This document shows positions 41,871 through 54,223 of a stretch of 64,000 nt of DNA, piece after piece. The DNA lies in contig JAUIMM010000121.1 in assembly GCA_031769625.1 (NCBI GenBank), forward strand, positions 12,272,001 through 12,336,000, written 5' to 3'. Position 1 is the first letter of the stretch. Each line of letters begins with the position of its first letter. The stretch comes from Taudactylus pleione. Taxonomy: Eukaryota > Chordata > Amphibia > Anura > Myobatrachidae. The translations under genes and the position numbers were made by a program. Below the pieces are notes generated by a model that worked only from the letters and a program-made list of their open reading frames with translations, searched no databases and was not told the DNA's origin.

Positions 41871-43205
41871 CTACAATATCATTACTACATCTCTGCTTCT
41901 GTTAGACATTTATTGGGACCCCTGGAGTGACAAAACAGGGGTTCGGCCAATGAGGCTCTGCCCCCTACCCGTGAGTCACTGACCCCTTCTTTGCCGGCAC
42001 ACTACAAGCCTCCCCACACCGGGTGTCAACACAGGTAGGGACATTACTGATGGAGAGTTCTGCACGCTCTTTGTGCGTGGAACAAATAAAGAATAATAAA
42101 AAAAAAAGGTTTTTTTGCACTTCGGCCATTAGTAACCTGATTTTGTTAATACATATTCTACTGCATTTCTTGAATTTAGATGATGAATTTTCAGACCTTT
42201 CTAGTTCTATCAATTTAATTATATTCTTTTTCCCTCATTGCCAAGACATTCTTCTGTAATCACACTGGTTGCTTTTTATTCCTAGAAATTTGTTGCTGTA
42301 CGGTATTTAAAATGTTTTTTTTATTTTTAAATCCCCATCTAGCCTCTGTGCTTTTAGTTCCCTTATTTATTTACACTCAGAATATCACCATGCAGTGACC
42401 ACTATATGCTAAATGCCCTTCGAATATACATTAGATAATGACAGGTCCCACAGTGCCCCTCTAGACAGTGCTTCTGCCAATTGTAGATCTTTTCAAATTA
42501 TTTTTTAAAGATCAGTTTCCTTTGTCAGATGGGGGATACTTTTTTCATTGCTGCTCTTTCAGTTCGGAATAATAACTGATATTCAGTAAAATGTAAATAC
42601 AATATAGAACTGTCATGTTCCTCACTATGACTGACTTATTTAACACGTGAAAGAGGTTCATTCAAAACAGTATTTTAGGAGACAAGTGATAGTAAGCATG
42701 CTGCCCAATGCAGAATGTGGGTGTGCTTCTTGTTATCTACTAAGAGATCATAAAAAGTCTTATTTTGTGAAAAGCAATGACATGTTCTGCTTTTAGTAAT
42801 TTACTATTACATTCTTTTTTTTTACAGTTCAAAACCTTGTCCCTCTTTCTTCCAAAGTATGTTCTGATTTATAGATCTATATAGAAAAACTCTATTAAAT
42901 GTACACTTGAGTTGTTCATGCAATTACCCTGTGTATTAAACTATTCACATGTTAGTGCATTGTTGTATGTCTAGCTATATATAATAAGTATTTTTTGGTT
43001 ATTATTTGCATCTTATGGACAGATTCAATAAGCTCCCATTGGATGTGCAGCTGTGTGCCTGCCTGCGTCTTACGGTAGGTAAAACATTGCTCATGTGTGC
43101 CCATACTTCTATAGGGGAGAACCCTAATCTACAGAACTTGCAGATAATTAAATCAGCCCCTTAAAGTCTTTTGAAGCACGCGATGCATCTATGAACACAT
43201 GAAAT
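41871..43205. other. No gene recognised; AT-rich
   Basis: No repeats with other copies in the window and no open frame with a motif. It may be single-copy intron DNA. Confidence 0.4.
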
Positions 43206-43212
43206 CGCATTT

Positions 43213-43238
43213 AAAAACCAACAAACAAACAAACAAAC
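43213..43238. repeat. (AAAC)n microsatellite
   Basis: Six or so AAAC units in a row. Confidence 0.95.
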
Positions 43239-43648
43239 CTGATGTCTCGTAATGGACAGCAAGGCTGAATAATGATCGTGCTAACTGCTCTGAAATTCAT
43301 GCAGGCATCTGGATCATTGCTCTGTTGCGCAGACCTGCAGTGGTATAAGAGTGACTTGCACTGAAAGGCAGAGGTGTGCTGCCTGGAATCCATGCTCCTG
43401 TACACTTTTCGGAGCATTTTACTCACATCTGGAACACTGCGAGATAATTCTGGCAATACCCATATCTGAATTAGCTCTTGCTTGTCCCTCTTTATTTCTT
43501 TGAAATATTAGATACATGCAAACTTTTAATTTAAATATTCTTGAACCTGAAAGCTCCATGAACATTTAAACCCTCAATTACTGGAAGCCTTGTACTGTAT
43601 TTATAAGATTTGACATTGTAGGTTTAGTGGTCGTGTTGGAGACTCTGG
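43239..43648. other. No gene recognised
   Basis: A minus-strand frame of 81 residues (43456-43211) has no motif I know and no sign of exon borders. Confidence 0.35.
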
Positions 43649-43905
43649 CCCCCATTTATTAATGATCACTATTGCAATGCGATCTGGGGATGACATTACT
43701 GCCCATGATCACATTGCAATAAGGGATCATAGCGCCTGGATGTATCATCCAGGATATGCAGGGACACGGGCTTAAGTTACGCTGACTGCACATGCACAGC
43801 CGCCATTGCTGGGGAGGGCTCCGCCGGCTAATTATGCGCGGTATGGCCTATAGGCTACAGCGGCTAACACCCTCTTCAGATGGCGTTAGCTGCGAGGGCC
43901 AAAAT
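43649..43905 (+). mobile_element. GGGGCCCATTTAT-family MITE, truncated copy
   Basis: 'ggcccccatttattaatgat' followed by 'cattgcaataagggatcat' and 'gctacagcggctaac' matches the left half of 54873-55422. The right half is absent. Confidence 0.75.
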
Positions 43906-44190
43906 GTTGTATTTCTTCATTACTTACTCAAGTATGGTTCCAGCCAAGGCCATAACTAAGGATGGACTACTAATGCCACCGACCAGGGCACAAGGCAGAG
44001 GGTGCAGCAAAGTCGCTGTTCTGTGGTATTTGTATTAATCTGGTTGGGAGCATGGAAAGAGCCACACATGGACCTCTCTTCTGCGATGACATGACATATG
44101 CACTGATTTTCACTTTCTCTTAGTATTCTACCTATTAATTCACCAGCAACTGGCAACATTATTGAAGCACAAAGCACTACATAAACCATT
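43906..44190. other. Possible small hAT fragment
   Basis: 'aaggccataactaaggatgg' resembles a hAT end of the CAGTGGCGTAACTAGG type, but no partner end is clear. Confidence 0.3.
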
Positions 44191-44994
44191 GGGGTCCAAT
44201 TATTAATGACCGCATTTGCAATGAGTTCTGGGCGCAATATTAGTGCCCATGATCGCATTGAAGGATGTGATCATGCCACCCGGATGTAACAAAAAGCACC
44301 CGCAGGGACTCCCATCGCTGCGATGTGCTAGGAGTCAGGGCCGTAGCTAGGGTAGTGCGGCCGGTGCCATCGCACAGGGCACCACTGGTCAGAAGGCGCT
44401 GTTTTGGCCTATCAAATTTCTGTTTATTGTCATTCTTGCTTGTAGCTTCCTCTTATTTCATCCCCAGCATCTTCTGGCCTCTCCTATCTCTTCCCTGACC
44501 CTTCCCCATGAAGCCATGGCCCTTTTTTGGGTGCATTATGTCCCTTTGAAAAATGAGGGGAGCGCTAATGCTCTTTCTGGCACAGGGCACCAAAAAGTCT
44601 ACTTACGGCTCTGCTAGGAGTGAAGTGACCATGTCACTCCCGTGCCAGGGATTCTGCGCATGCACGGTTTATAGACCACACATGCGAAGAAACCCTCTCC
44701 CAGCTAGTTATGCGATATGTAGTCCATAGGTTACAGTGGCTTACGCCATATTAAGATGATGTAAGCTGCAGGGCCAAGTTCTGGAACTTAGTCAATCTGA
44801 CAGCATCGTATCCCCCATAGAAACATATAAGAGTTGCGGTGCTGGCAGAAATGGAGGGACAGCAGCAGGTATTGGAGATATCGGCTGCAATCCCTCCATA
44901 GAACATCTGGGGGATACTCAATATTTGAGGGTATCCCCCGAAAACTGTTGTTTTTGGGGAATACACTGCAAATATTAAATGATAAATGGGCCCC
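44191..44994 (+). mobile_element. GGGGCCCATTTAT-family MITE, full length, interrupted
   Basis: ATT flanks both sides (44188-44190, 44995-44997). Ends GGGGTCCAATTATTAATG and ATTAAATGATAAATGGGCCCC. Without the nested element it is about 518 bp, close to other family members. Confidence 0.9.
44336..44613. mobile_element. hAT MITE nested in a Harbinger-like MITE
   Basis: CTAGGAGT is duplicated exactly (44328-44335, 44614-44621). Ends CAGGGCCGTAGCTAGG and, on the other strand, CAGAGCCGTAAGTAG. 'cacagggcacca' occurs near both ends in the same orientation. Confidence 0.95.
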
Positions 44995-44997
44995 ATT

Positions 44998-45237
44998 GTC
45001 TATTCACACACTTTAAAGCGGTAGGGACTAATCTGCCTTCTATAGGATGTTACATTAACGATTACAAACTGACATTCAAAGACAGGATAATTTGTTCAGT
45101 TCAGTTGACGTCTACATGTTTGGTCACCTATAGCAAAACATTATAACAGGAGAAGACGTGAATACATTCATACAAGTGTGTGTTAGAAATTTTGAGGGCA
45201 AACATGAGATGCTTCCATAAACAGCAATAACTACAGC
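44998..45237. other. No gene recognised
   Basis: Short interval between two transposons; ends with the 8-bp flank of the next element. Confidence 0.35.
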
Positions 45238-46387
45238 CAGTGGCGTAACTAGGGTAGGGCCGCCGGGGTTCGTGCCTTAGGTGCGGTGGGATCGGCGGCA
45301 CCAGTGGGGGGGGCAGCCACGGTACAGGTCTGCCCTAGTCAGTGCGGACCGCACTACACAGTGACACACACATAGCCGTCAGCGCTGGGTAGTATACTTG
45401 TACTACCTGGCGGCAATGTGTGTGTTTCAGCAGCCAATGAGAGTCAGACAGACTCTCATTGGCTGCTGCGCACACTGCCAGAGCCGGGCTGGAGCTCACA
45501 AGTGAGCTCCGCCTTCCGGCTCCTGCAGAGGGTGATGGGAGAGACCTCTTGACGTCTCTTCCATAGTACCGAGTGGGAGGAAGGAGGAGCAAACAGCGGT
45601 GGGCGTGGCAGGAGTGGGGATTCACGTAAGTCAGTGTTTTGTGTATGTATGTCTGTGTGTGTGTGTGTGTTATGCACTACTGGCCGGGGGCACTGTATCA
45701 CTACTGGGGGCACTGAATAGGGAGGACCACTACGGGGGTACTGTATAAGGGGTACTGCATAGGGGGGATCACTACTGGGGGCACTGCATAGGAGGGATCA
45801 CTACTGGGGGCACTGTATAAGGGACACTGCTGGGGGCCTGCATAAGGGGGACCACTACTGGGGGCACTGTCTAAGGGGCACTATTGGGGGCCTGCATAAG
45901 AGGGACCACTACTGGGGCACTGCATACTGGGGGTACTGTATCAGGGGCACAACTGGGAGCCTGCATAAGGGGGACCACTACTGGGGCACTGCATAGGGGA
46001 GACTGTATAAGGGGCACTGTATAAGGGTACACTACTGGGGGCACTTCATAAGGGGAACTGTATAAGGGTGCACTACTGGGGGCACTGTACAAAGGGCACT
46101 ACTACATGGGGCACTGCTACTGGGGACATTGCATAAGGGGCACTACTATAGTGGGCATTGCAAGAGGGGCACTACTACTGGGGGCATTAAAGTGCATAAG
46201 GAATGGAAAGGAATGTTCCCAGAGTGACGAGAAAGGGGTGTGTGTCATGTTGACATGCCCCATTTTTCAGTGTCCATGCCCCTTGTGGGATGTGACCACG
46301 CCCATTTTTCGGTGAGCGCACATAGGGGGAGGAGGGGCTCTATTATTCATCTTACCCTGGGCTCCAAATTCCCTAGTTACATCACTG
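45238..46387 (+). mobile_element. Non-autonomous hAT element, 1150 bp
   Basis: ACTACAGC is duplicated exactly (45230-45237, 46388-46395). Ends CAGTGGCGTAACTAGGG and, on the other strand, CAGTGATGTAACTAGGG. The left interior (45400-45610) is shared with the reverse complement of the element at 5896-7514, including 'gacagactctcattggctgc'. No transposase. Confidence 0.95.
45650..46195. repeat. Low-complexity (ACTACTGGGGGCACTGTATAAGGGG)-type expansion
   Basis: Imperfect repeats of 'cactactgggggcactg' and 'cataaggggg' lie inside the hAT element, preceded by a (GT)n run at 45654-45670. The same motif class, in the other orientation, fills 6090-7095. Confidence 0.9.
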
Positions 46388-46953
46388 ACTACAGCTCTGA
46401 TGAGTGGAAGTGAAGAGAACAAAGAAACATTGGGCCTGATGTTGAGCCATACTCATTAGTGACCGCATTCCTGTCCAGCGGCGGCAGCCTACTTACTCCC
46501 TTATGCTAATGCCAGGTGCTTTTCCTATCTCTGTGTTTTCTAACCATATTCCACTGTGGGTAAATTTAAGACGTAGTAATGTACTTCTGACCACAGAGAG
46601 CGCATGATTATTAACTTGGGCACAGACAGAAGGATCAGGCAAGCACAATGATGCCTATTCAGTAATGCCAATATCGATATTGGCATGAATATTTTCGGCC
46701 AACATTGACACGATTATATCATTTTCTCCTAAGTATTCCCTGCTATCCAGGGACAGCGGTTGCATTAACACTCAGTCCCTGCGAAGTCCCCACAGGCAAT
46801 CTTTTCGGTTGTCCTAAAAGACTGTCCCACTCTGTGCATGCCCCATCTCCTTTCACGGAGGACCATGTTTGGGGGGGAAGGGGAGGGGGAGCAGTATGAA
46901 ATCAAGGCAGACAAGTGTACATATAAATATATACAATATATATATATATATGT
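46388..46953. other. No gene recognised
   Basis: A (TA)n run lies at about 46936-46951. 'gatgcctattcagtaatgcc' may be a fragment of a Harbinger-like end. Confidence 0.35.
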
Positions 46954-47129
46954 GGGATGCTGGCACTCAGAATAGGGATAGGCACTAGGGGGGAGGGTTA
47001 GGTTTAGGCACTAGGGAGGGAGGTTAGGTCTAGGGTGCAGGGAAGGAGGGTTAGGATACTTACCGACAGGTGTTGGTATCCTAACCCTACCGGGATGCTG
47101 GCATGTGGATTCTGACCGCCGGCATCCTG
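46954..47129. mobile_element. GGATGCTGGCACTCAGAAT element
   Basis: Ends GGATGCTGGCACTCAGAAT and, on the other strand, GGATGCCGGCGGTCAGAAT. The interior has 'gttaggtttaggcactaggg' repeats, as in 31232-31744 on the other strand. The target duplication is unclear. Confidence 0.65.
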
Positions 47130-47339
47130 TAACCAACCCACCATATATACAGTATATACTAAGGCAATAAATCACCCTGGCATAGGGTTGTTCACTTGAT
47201 CAAAAGTCTCTGAGTGCCGCCTCCATTGACATTTGCTATATTATGAGGCCGCTGACCCTCTAGGAGGGCACCTGAGAAGGGCATTATTTTTGGAAATGTT
47301 GGAGTGCCGGGGCTTGCGATTATATGGTGTGTGTGTATA

Positions 47340-47383
47340 TATATATATAGATAGATAGATAGATAGATAGATAAATAGATATA
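47340..47383. repeat. (TA)n/(GATA)n microsatellite
   Basis: TATATATA followed by about seven GATA units. Confidence 0.95.
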
Positions 47384-47805
47384 CAGTTTTTACAGTTTTA
47401 CAAAGCCGTGTAATTACGCTGCCATGTAATTTCTGAATGAGGGGTGGAGAGTACTGAGAGTGAGAGGAGTTTCAGCTGGCTACAGGGACTGATTGGACAA
47501 GGGCTATCTGTCCCTGCAGTTTTTGGCTAAAGTAAGGATTTTCCTCATATAATGCATGCCATTCTAAAATGGTGTTACAGTATATTAGTTTTTTAAGCCT
47601 TTTAGGATTTTTTTATTTTTTTTTACTTTTTGTTGCTACCTGAATAACAGAAAACAATGGCTTGCTCTCTACACTGTGATGTTGTAGGAGCCGGGCATAG
47701 ATGGAAACGATAATTGTGTTATCTTCTCTGTTATTATGAAGAAACGCTCATTTCCGCATGACTTCAGTAAAATGTTGCCTCCTGAATAGAGCTCAATATG
47801 TAGAT
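47384..47805. other. No gene recognised
   Basis: AT-rich DNA ahead of a hAT element; no motif. Confidence 0.35.
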
Positions 47806-48293
47806 CAGTGGTCTTCAACCTGTAGCTCGCGACCGTAATTTGGGTAGCTCACCTAGCAGCAGTACTGCTGAGTCAACTAGGAGGAAGTGAGCTCTGACAA
47901 AGCCGTGGGTGAAGCAACAGAGAAGCGCGTCATGTGATTGCCATAGGGTGACACAATACGTGACGGACACCATCTAGACATCAAAGGAGTTGACTGCATT
48001 TGGGGTGAGTGACTCCTGCCCAGCCCTACCGAAAAATCACACAGCAGCCTTGCCTATATCTTTTGCTCCTCTACTGTACTTACCGCCAGTAACTAAAAGT
48101 GAAATGTGCAACAATATCACTATATTAATTAAATTCATTGTTGTTTTCTATGAAACATTTTTTCATTTTCATTAAATGATCTTCAATTTTTCGGTTATTA
48201 GCCAGATTTTTTTTTTTTTAAATATTAGTAGCTCTTCAGGAGGTTTCATTTTTCTCAAGTAGCTCACACCTCAATTACGGTTGGTGACCACTG
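47806..48293. mobile_element. Non-autonomous hAT element, 488 bp
   Basis: ATGTAGAT is duplicated exactly (47798-47805, 48294-48301). Ends CAGTGGTCTTCAACCTGTAG and, on the other strand, CAGTGGTCACCAACCG. No transposase. Confidence 0.95.
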
Positions 48294-48301
48294 ATGTAGA
48301 T

Positions 48302-48836
48302 CATGCTTTTATGACAGCCCAGCTAATAAAACTAACAGAGAAGGCAGCAGGTACAGCATAGGGCAATTGAGTAATACTGTATATGATCCACAAGTTAGTT
48401 TTCTAATCCCTATTTTGGATTACAGAAAAGTGAACATAGCCGATAAACCCTGTTTGGTGTAGAAATGTTTACATGTACATTTGTGAATTTTAAAGGATGT
48501 CTCTACATATCAGAATAACTAGTATTTTACACATTTATGTCAAAGCTTTGGCTATAAATGCATCCCCCAGTTATCCCATCTAATAACGGCCACGTGTTAT
48601 CATTTCAGTTTTCAATATGTAGTTCCATAAGGGGCGTAGTTACATAAATCACTTGGTGCGACATTTCCCAGCACTCAGCAATTAGCGACATGACAATATC
48701 TTATGGAATTCACCCTACATGCAATTTCCATTAGAGTCATCTGGATTTGTTTGTATCAGTATAAAGAGCATCTTCTGCCAAGACAACACACTGTAGTGAC
48801 AGAGAGATTAGTTACTTTATTATACATTAAAGAAAA

Positions 48837-48875
<39 letters not shown>

Positions 48876-51800
48876 TATATATATGATCTACCTGCAGGAA
48901 ATTGGACAATGTTACTGCACTACATGCAACAACAAATGAAACATCTGCTGTACTCAGCATACCGTATGCATTACACCAGGCCAAGTAATTTCACTGGACA
49001 ATCCGTTTGCTTCTTATTAGACAACAGAGCAGTTACCTATGCTTGTGCAGGACTTGTAGTTACATCAATAAATCAACAAAAAAATAGATCTGAACATAAT
49101 CAATATGTCTTCTAAGCTAAAACATGGTGATATGGCTTCTGCCGATTTACAGTATAGGTCTTTACATTGCATTACGTGGCAGGGACGGCTGGGGAGGCAG
49201 CCGTCCCTATCATACTACCTGTCATGTTCCAGAGTTTTGATATAAAAACTGTGCCTCCCCAGCTATTGACCTCACCGCACGTCACTGTTAGGTGGTTACA
49301 TTTCAGCTACAGATTCCCTGTCCTGCTTCTCCAGAATACACCTATCCCATAACAACCCATTGTTACTTGTACTAACAGACATGGCGTGTAAATACAGGAA
49401 TACAGCCTCCGGCATTTAAATTGACTAAAATCCCAATTTCTTAATATAACTGTATATACAGAATGTGCCAAATATAGAAACAATAAATGTTTTAATCAAT
49501 TTAATTTAGGAAACTGAATATTTATTCAACCCAAACACCATCAGGCAAAGTTGGAAATATTACTTTGTCTGGTAGATTTTAGAGATCTTTTTGGTACTTA
49601 ATTACTCGGGTGTCACTTCCACTTGAACCACCAAACTGCTGTTACCATGCCTCCTCCGAAAGCACTGCATCCTCTGTGGTACCTCCTGATTTTACTACTC
49701 CTCTCCTCTTGCACAGGTTGGCACCAGTTGAAATGTGGGTGCATCCACTCTGACATGAATACCTCCTCCACTTGTCATTCCAGAGATCAGTGGAGCTGGT
49801 AGACAGATGCCCAACCAACAGTAGATTATTATTTCTTGCTGCCCCCATCTGGGGCAAGGGACTTAAATAACTCATCCCTGCAAACCTCATACTCCTTAAT
49901 GGAGTCCTTATAATTAGCAAGTACTAATCTTTTTTTAGATATGCAGACAGGTTGAGTTTTACTCTTGGTCCAATATGATGGAATTTTAGTGAAAGGCTGC
50001 TTGCATATTGCAATTTTCTTACATTTGTGCTTGCATAAAAGCAATTAGTTAACAGGAAGTTCCAAATTCATAAAAAATATGTATACCCTCTGTTCCTTAC
50101 ATAGTGATGCAAACATCAGTATAAAAGCTTAGTCTAGTGATGAGGTTGGCCAAGGGAAGACAGTGCGGATACTGACGATACTGAAGTTTATAGGGCAACA
50201 GGCACACACAACTCTCATAATTTAACCAAGGGCGAATGCATGCTCTAAACACAAAAGCATTTGTGAGTAAATGCAGTGACTCAAGCAGGTGAAAGAGATT
50301 ACCACTGAATTTTAATCATTGTTATGCTGTAAGTGTATTTTTATGTACTGTATTCACACAATTGTATTCTTGCTTGCAGCTTATTATTAGGAAATTAGAA
50401 TTTATAATCTAATCTTGACCAAAATTACACAGAAAATTAATTTCTTGTACAACAACAAGTTACTTTAGTCCAACATTTACTTCATTTGTACCTGCTGGCT
50501 GTATTTATGAGATATAGCTCAAATTTGTCAAGAACAGATGCAAGTTGTCATTCCTGCTGCTGCATTTGACTAAAGTTATTCAGAAAAAAAACAGAATGAC
50601 AACACCCACCATCCACAATGATTTTTTTTCTTGAATTGCAAAACTAAATATAACTAATCAAATACAGTTATTTTATTACAGTTAAATTCTAGTCAGTGTT
50701 TTTTTATACCCTCCACCTTTGAATTTTACTATCTAATGAAATACAGTATTTTAGGCACCATCCATTCCAAACCACTATATTGACAACAATAACTGCAGTG
50801 ACACCTGCAGGTTGCAGGGGAAAAAAACATACTAACAGTACCCAGGTAGTAGAGTAGAAGTAGCAGCTTGAGACTTTCCAGATGGTGTGGAACTACAATC
50901 ACCAGCAATCTCTCTCAGATAGGTTTCCAGGTTGGTTCTTTAGTTCCACAGCCAAAAGCTTTCTGAGTTTGAGGTAGTTTCATAGGAACATACAATATAT
51001 GTGATACTTTGTAATGAAAGTCAGCTAAATTTTCAAGATGTAACTTTATGAACTGTCCTTTGGATGATAGTGCAATTAGCACGAAATAATGCATAGAATA
51101 TATTAAAGTAGCATCAAAGTAACCAGCAGACCACGGGACACTGAAGGGTAAAAGTAACTAAATATCAGATGTGTTACACAACACATTACCAGGTGTAACC
51201 CTAAACAATTAGTAGTGTGCAGTAATTGTTTCCTAATTGTGTAAATGCTGCCCCACACACAACTAATCCGCAAATATAAAATGTAATATCTCTCAGGAAG
51301 CTCATATGTGCTAGATAGAGGACACATTACACATAGTGATAGACACATATACGATATGATAATTATGTTAATATTTGTTACTACTACCACTATGCAACTC
51401 TGTAACCAAGCTCTTGCAGAAAGGATGCTAGAGGTCATTCATAGAAAAGGTATACTTTAATAATCCAGCTCTCCTCTAATGCTACAAAGGTGGCAGTACA
51501 TCCAGACTAGATGATGGTCAATACCTGCAGCCACCTGGGCTCCCCCATCTGGATCCCAAATGAACACTTGCTGATTGAGGAAGACTCTGTTCCCGGGTCA
51601 CACACTAAAATACTGTCAGATACAAAGCTACAGCTTTTGGGTTGTGCAATCATTTAACCCATCCCCAGCCAGAAACTGAGGTTTAAAAAAAGTGATACTA
51701 ATTCTGCTGGAGTTGTTTAACTCGTTTATGCCAAGACATGTAGAACTTGTCTGTACTATAAACTTTTTATATAGTTCATTTGGTAATAATTAGTTTACTG

Positions 51801-52689
51801 AGTTCAAGATAAAACAGACAACAATCTCAAAAGCAAATACAGTACGTTCAATCAGACGTTGTTTTACAGTACGTATACTGTATAACAGGCTTGGGCAACC
51901 TGTGTTTCCACAGCCGTTATGCAACTACAAGTCCATGACAGGGCACGCTGAGACTTGTAGCTCCACAGTACTATACTACAGGCTTGTAGTTTGGAAACTG
52001 ACAGTTATCCTCAGTGCCCTGTACTATAAAAGCAGGTTATCTGCAGCTTTCCATCTGAGGTAGAACTAAGTGTCTCAGCATGCCCTGGAAGCCAAGGGCA
52101 TGATGGGTCTTGTAGTTCCATAACAGTAGAGCGCAGCGGGTGGTACATGATTCTACAGTTATCTACAGCAATCCCTCTCCTGCCTGCGATGTGTAATAAC
52201 TCTGTCTATCTTTACCATTTCTGCGCAAAGCTGCGTGCGTTATTCTATTTAACACTTCGATGGTAGCCATTAACATTTCTTCACCCGTATGCAGATTATT
52301 ATACCGATTATCACAAGAAACGCATCTGCAGAGTATTGCTTCCTTTCCATCAACTACATATCACATTTGTTATTTTTAGCAATCATATGTAATCCCATGG
52401 CTGTCAAAGCGCAACAGAGCATTGCTCCCCAGTCTGTCATCAGCCCCACTGTCTGAGTCCTTTGCATTATGTCACTGATCTGTAGCAGCAACCAGTTAAG
52501 TTGACTTGACAATCACCTAGAGATTTCACTATGCTTCTGACAAAACATTTAGGACGAGGCTAACCCCAAACAGATCTCTGCTTGCTGTGTATAACGTTCA
52601 TCAAATATCTTGGGCATGTGGAGTGGGGCAAGTGGGAGCTTGTGAGATAAATCAGCCAGGGTTATCATCTAGGATCGTAGTCTGGGGCT
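48302..52689 (-). other. Putative first intron of wnt6, promoter-proximal part
   Basis: Mostly AT-rich, single-copy-looking DNA, in contrast to the transposon-dense DNA to the left. It holds a (TA)n tract at 48838-48884, a hairpin at 49182-49207 ('gggacggctg', 'cagccgtccc') and a hAT-like palindromic fragment at about 51890-52130 ('gcaactacaagtccatgaca', 'gtctcagcatgccctgg'). I recognise no exon. Assignment as intron depends on the exon call at 52696-52772. Confidence 0.5.
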
Positions 52690-52695
52690 ACTCAC
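52690..52695 (-). promoter_or_regulatory. Splice donor of the wnt6 first coding exon
   Basis: On the minus strand the coding sequence ends TGTGGTG and continues GTGAGT, a perfect consensus donor. The exon ends after the second base of a Trp codon. Confidence 0.75.
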
Positions 52696-52772
52696 CACCA
52701 CAGTCCTATGATGTTTGCAGGACACAGGAGGATGAAGAAGAGTCCCAGCTGAGTCCTGGAGAGGGGCATCAT
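52696..52772 (-). CDS. wnt6: Wnt6, first coding exon
   Basis: Wnt6 is a secreted, lipid-modified signalling ligand that binds Frizzled receptors. The exon encodes 25 complete codons plus two bases: two start codons in tandem (52772-52770 and 52769-52767, A at -3), then a short polar stretch and a hydrophobic signal-peptide core ending LGLFFILLCPANIIGLW with a split second Trp. The order LGL...LLCPA...GLWW, the length counted from the first ATG and the exon end at the WW motif agree with vertebrate WNT6 as I remember it. Wnt first exons are typically this short. No mature Wnt domain (cysteine-rich, RWNCS, CHG motifs) is in the window. Alternative: a chance signal-peptide-like frame beside a donor; I think this unlikely. 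Confidence 0.78.
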
Positions 52773-53240
52773 GCTTTCTCTGACAAGGTGAGTGAGGGGA
52801 TTCACTAGACAAATGAGCAAATATATTCTGCTTCTTCAGTGCAATCAGGGGAGGCAGCCAAGAACACACAAGGAGCTAGATCAACAAGTAGAAAACTCCG
52901 AGGAATGCCTGGATTGTTCACTTTTCTCCCTATGGGGATGGATGAGAGGTGGGAGGACAGTAGCACCACTCAGCGTGTGCTAGGACAGTGGGGATTGGGG
53001 AATATGGGATCCCTGTGGCTCCAGAGCGCAGACAGCGGGCATAGACTGTCCTGCAGGCTGAGAGCAAAGAAAGAGGAGCCCGTTTGGGAGGAACACACAA
53101 GGGTCGGGGGTGGAGAGAAGGAGGTGAAGAGAGGGACAGAAAGGGAGGAGGGGAAGAGGAGTGGGATATATAGAGAGGTGAAAAGGAATTAGGAGAATTA
53201 TTAATTGCCCATCATCCTAAATTATGCCTGAGGTGTAGGT
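52773..53240 (-). promoter_or_regulatory. wnt6: Probable wnt6 5' UTR and promoter
   Basis: The region is unusually free of transposons and, at 52980-53180, purine-rich on the plus strand. On the minus strand CTATATATCC (53173-53164) could be a TATA box about 390 bases before the start codon. Boundaries are a guess; no initiator was identified. Confidence 0.35.
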
Positions 53241-54047
53241 CGCGGGGTTCCTTGTTACTAAAGACATTTGATTGTATACACATTATAATGCACAGCATGC
53301 TTTAAATAGGAATGGCCAAAGGGTACAGGGCAGGTGTGTGGCTTGGGAAGGAGCACACCTTGGCTACTGGGTGACACTTTGTGGTCCTGGCATGGCAGCA
53401 CATGTCAGATGCCGCTCTCCTATCATCCACTCCCTCTGGCCCAAAATCTCTCCTGTCATTCAAATCTGTACAGAAGAATGCAGAGCGGGCTTGGCAGTGA
53501 CCTGGTTTGGAAGAAGGGAGGGGAGAATGGTAAATAGGATAGAAATACATTCTTAATACTGTAAACGGATGATGGAAGGACAAAGGAAACCGTTTTATGC
53601 AGTGTTCGGGCAATAATCAATGCATTCTAGCAGAGGGTAATAGAGAGAAGAGCTGACAGGTCTGGATGGACAGATAGCTGAGGACGGAGATACTTGTTTA
53701 TTGTAAGGAGTGAAAAGGTTTCAGGAATGAAGTCCCTGCAGGTGGCAGCTCCTGGGCAGAGGTTATCTCCTGATGGAAGAGCAGAATAAGATAACAGCAG
53801 GATGTCAGACACGATGCACAATTATTAAGTGGAACACGCAAGAAAAAAGTTGGAAACTTTCTTTAACTTTAAAGGAATGTAAAGCCTCCCGGCGTCAGAT
53901 TAAAATGATATAAAGGCATTATATATATGCTATACTATTGTAAAATGTTACATTATTTTAATACACCCCCTCCCCCAAAAATACATTTTAATTAAAGGGG
54001 AGTTAACTATACAGTTTTTAAGAGCACGTAAATTCGTTTAGACTCAA
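53241..54047. other. No gene recognised
   Basis: Open frames at 53272-53613 on both strands have no motif. Probably wnt6 upstream DNA. Confidence 0.35.
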
Positions 54048-54223
54048 GGGGTAAATTTACTAAGATGGGAGTTCTATTTTAAAAGTGATGTTGCCCATAG
54101 CAACCAATCAGATTCTACTTGTCATTTATCTAGCACCTTCTAGAAGATAATACCAGGAATCTGATTGGTTGCTATGGGCAACATCACTTCTTAATAGAAC
54201 TCCCATCTTAGTAAATGTACCCC
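54048..54223. mobile_element. Foldback MITE (GGGGTATATTTACTAAAGTG family), copy 5
   Basis: Inverted arms 'gttgcccatagcaaccaatc' and 'gattggttgctatgggcaac' are perfect over 20 bp. The flanking triplets (CAA, TAC) do not match. Confidence 0.92.

Noticed and set aside
43211..43456. Minus-strand frame of 81 residues with several Cys
   Set aside because: No family pattern, no splice sites at the edges, and adjacent to an (AAAC)n repeat.
52669..52869. Minus-strand 66-residue frame over the wnt6 exon
   Set aside because: It is in a different frame from the signal-peptide exon and runs through the splice donor.
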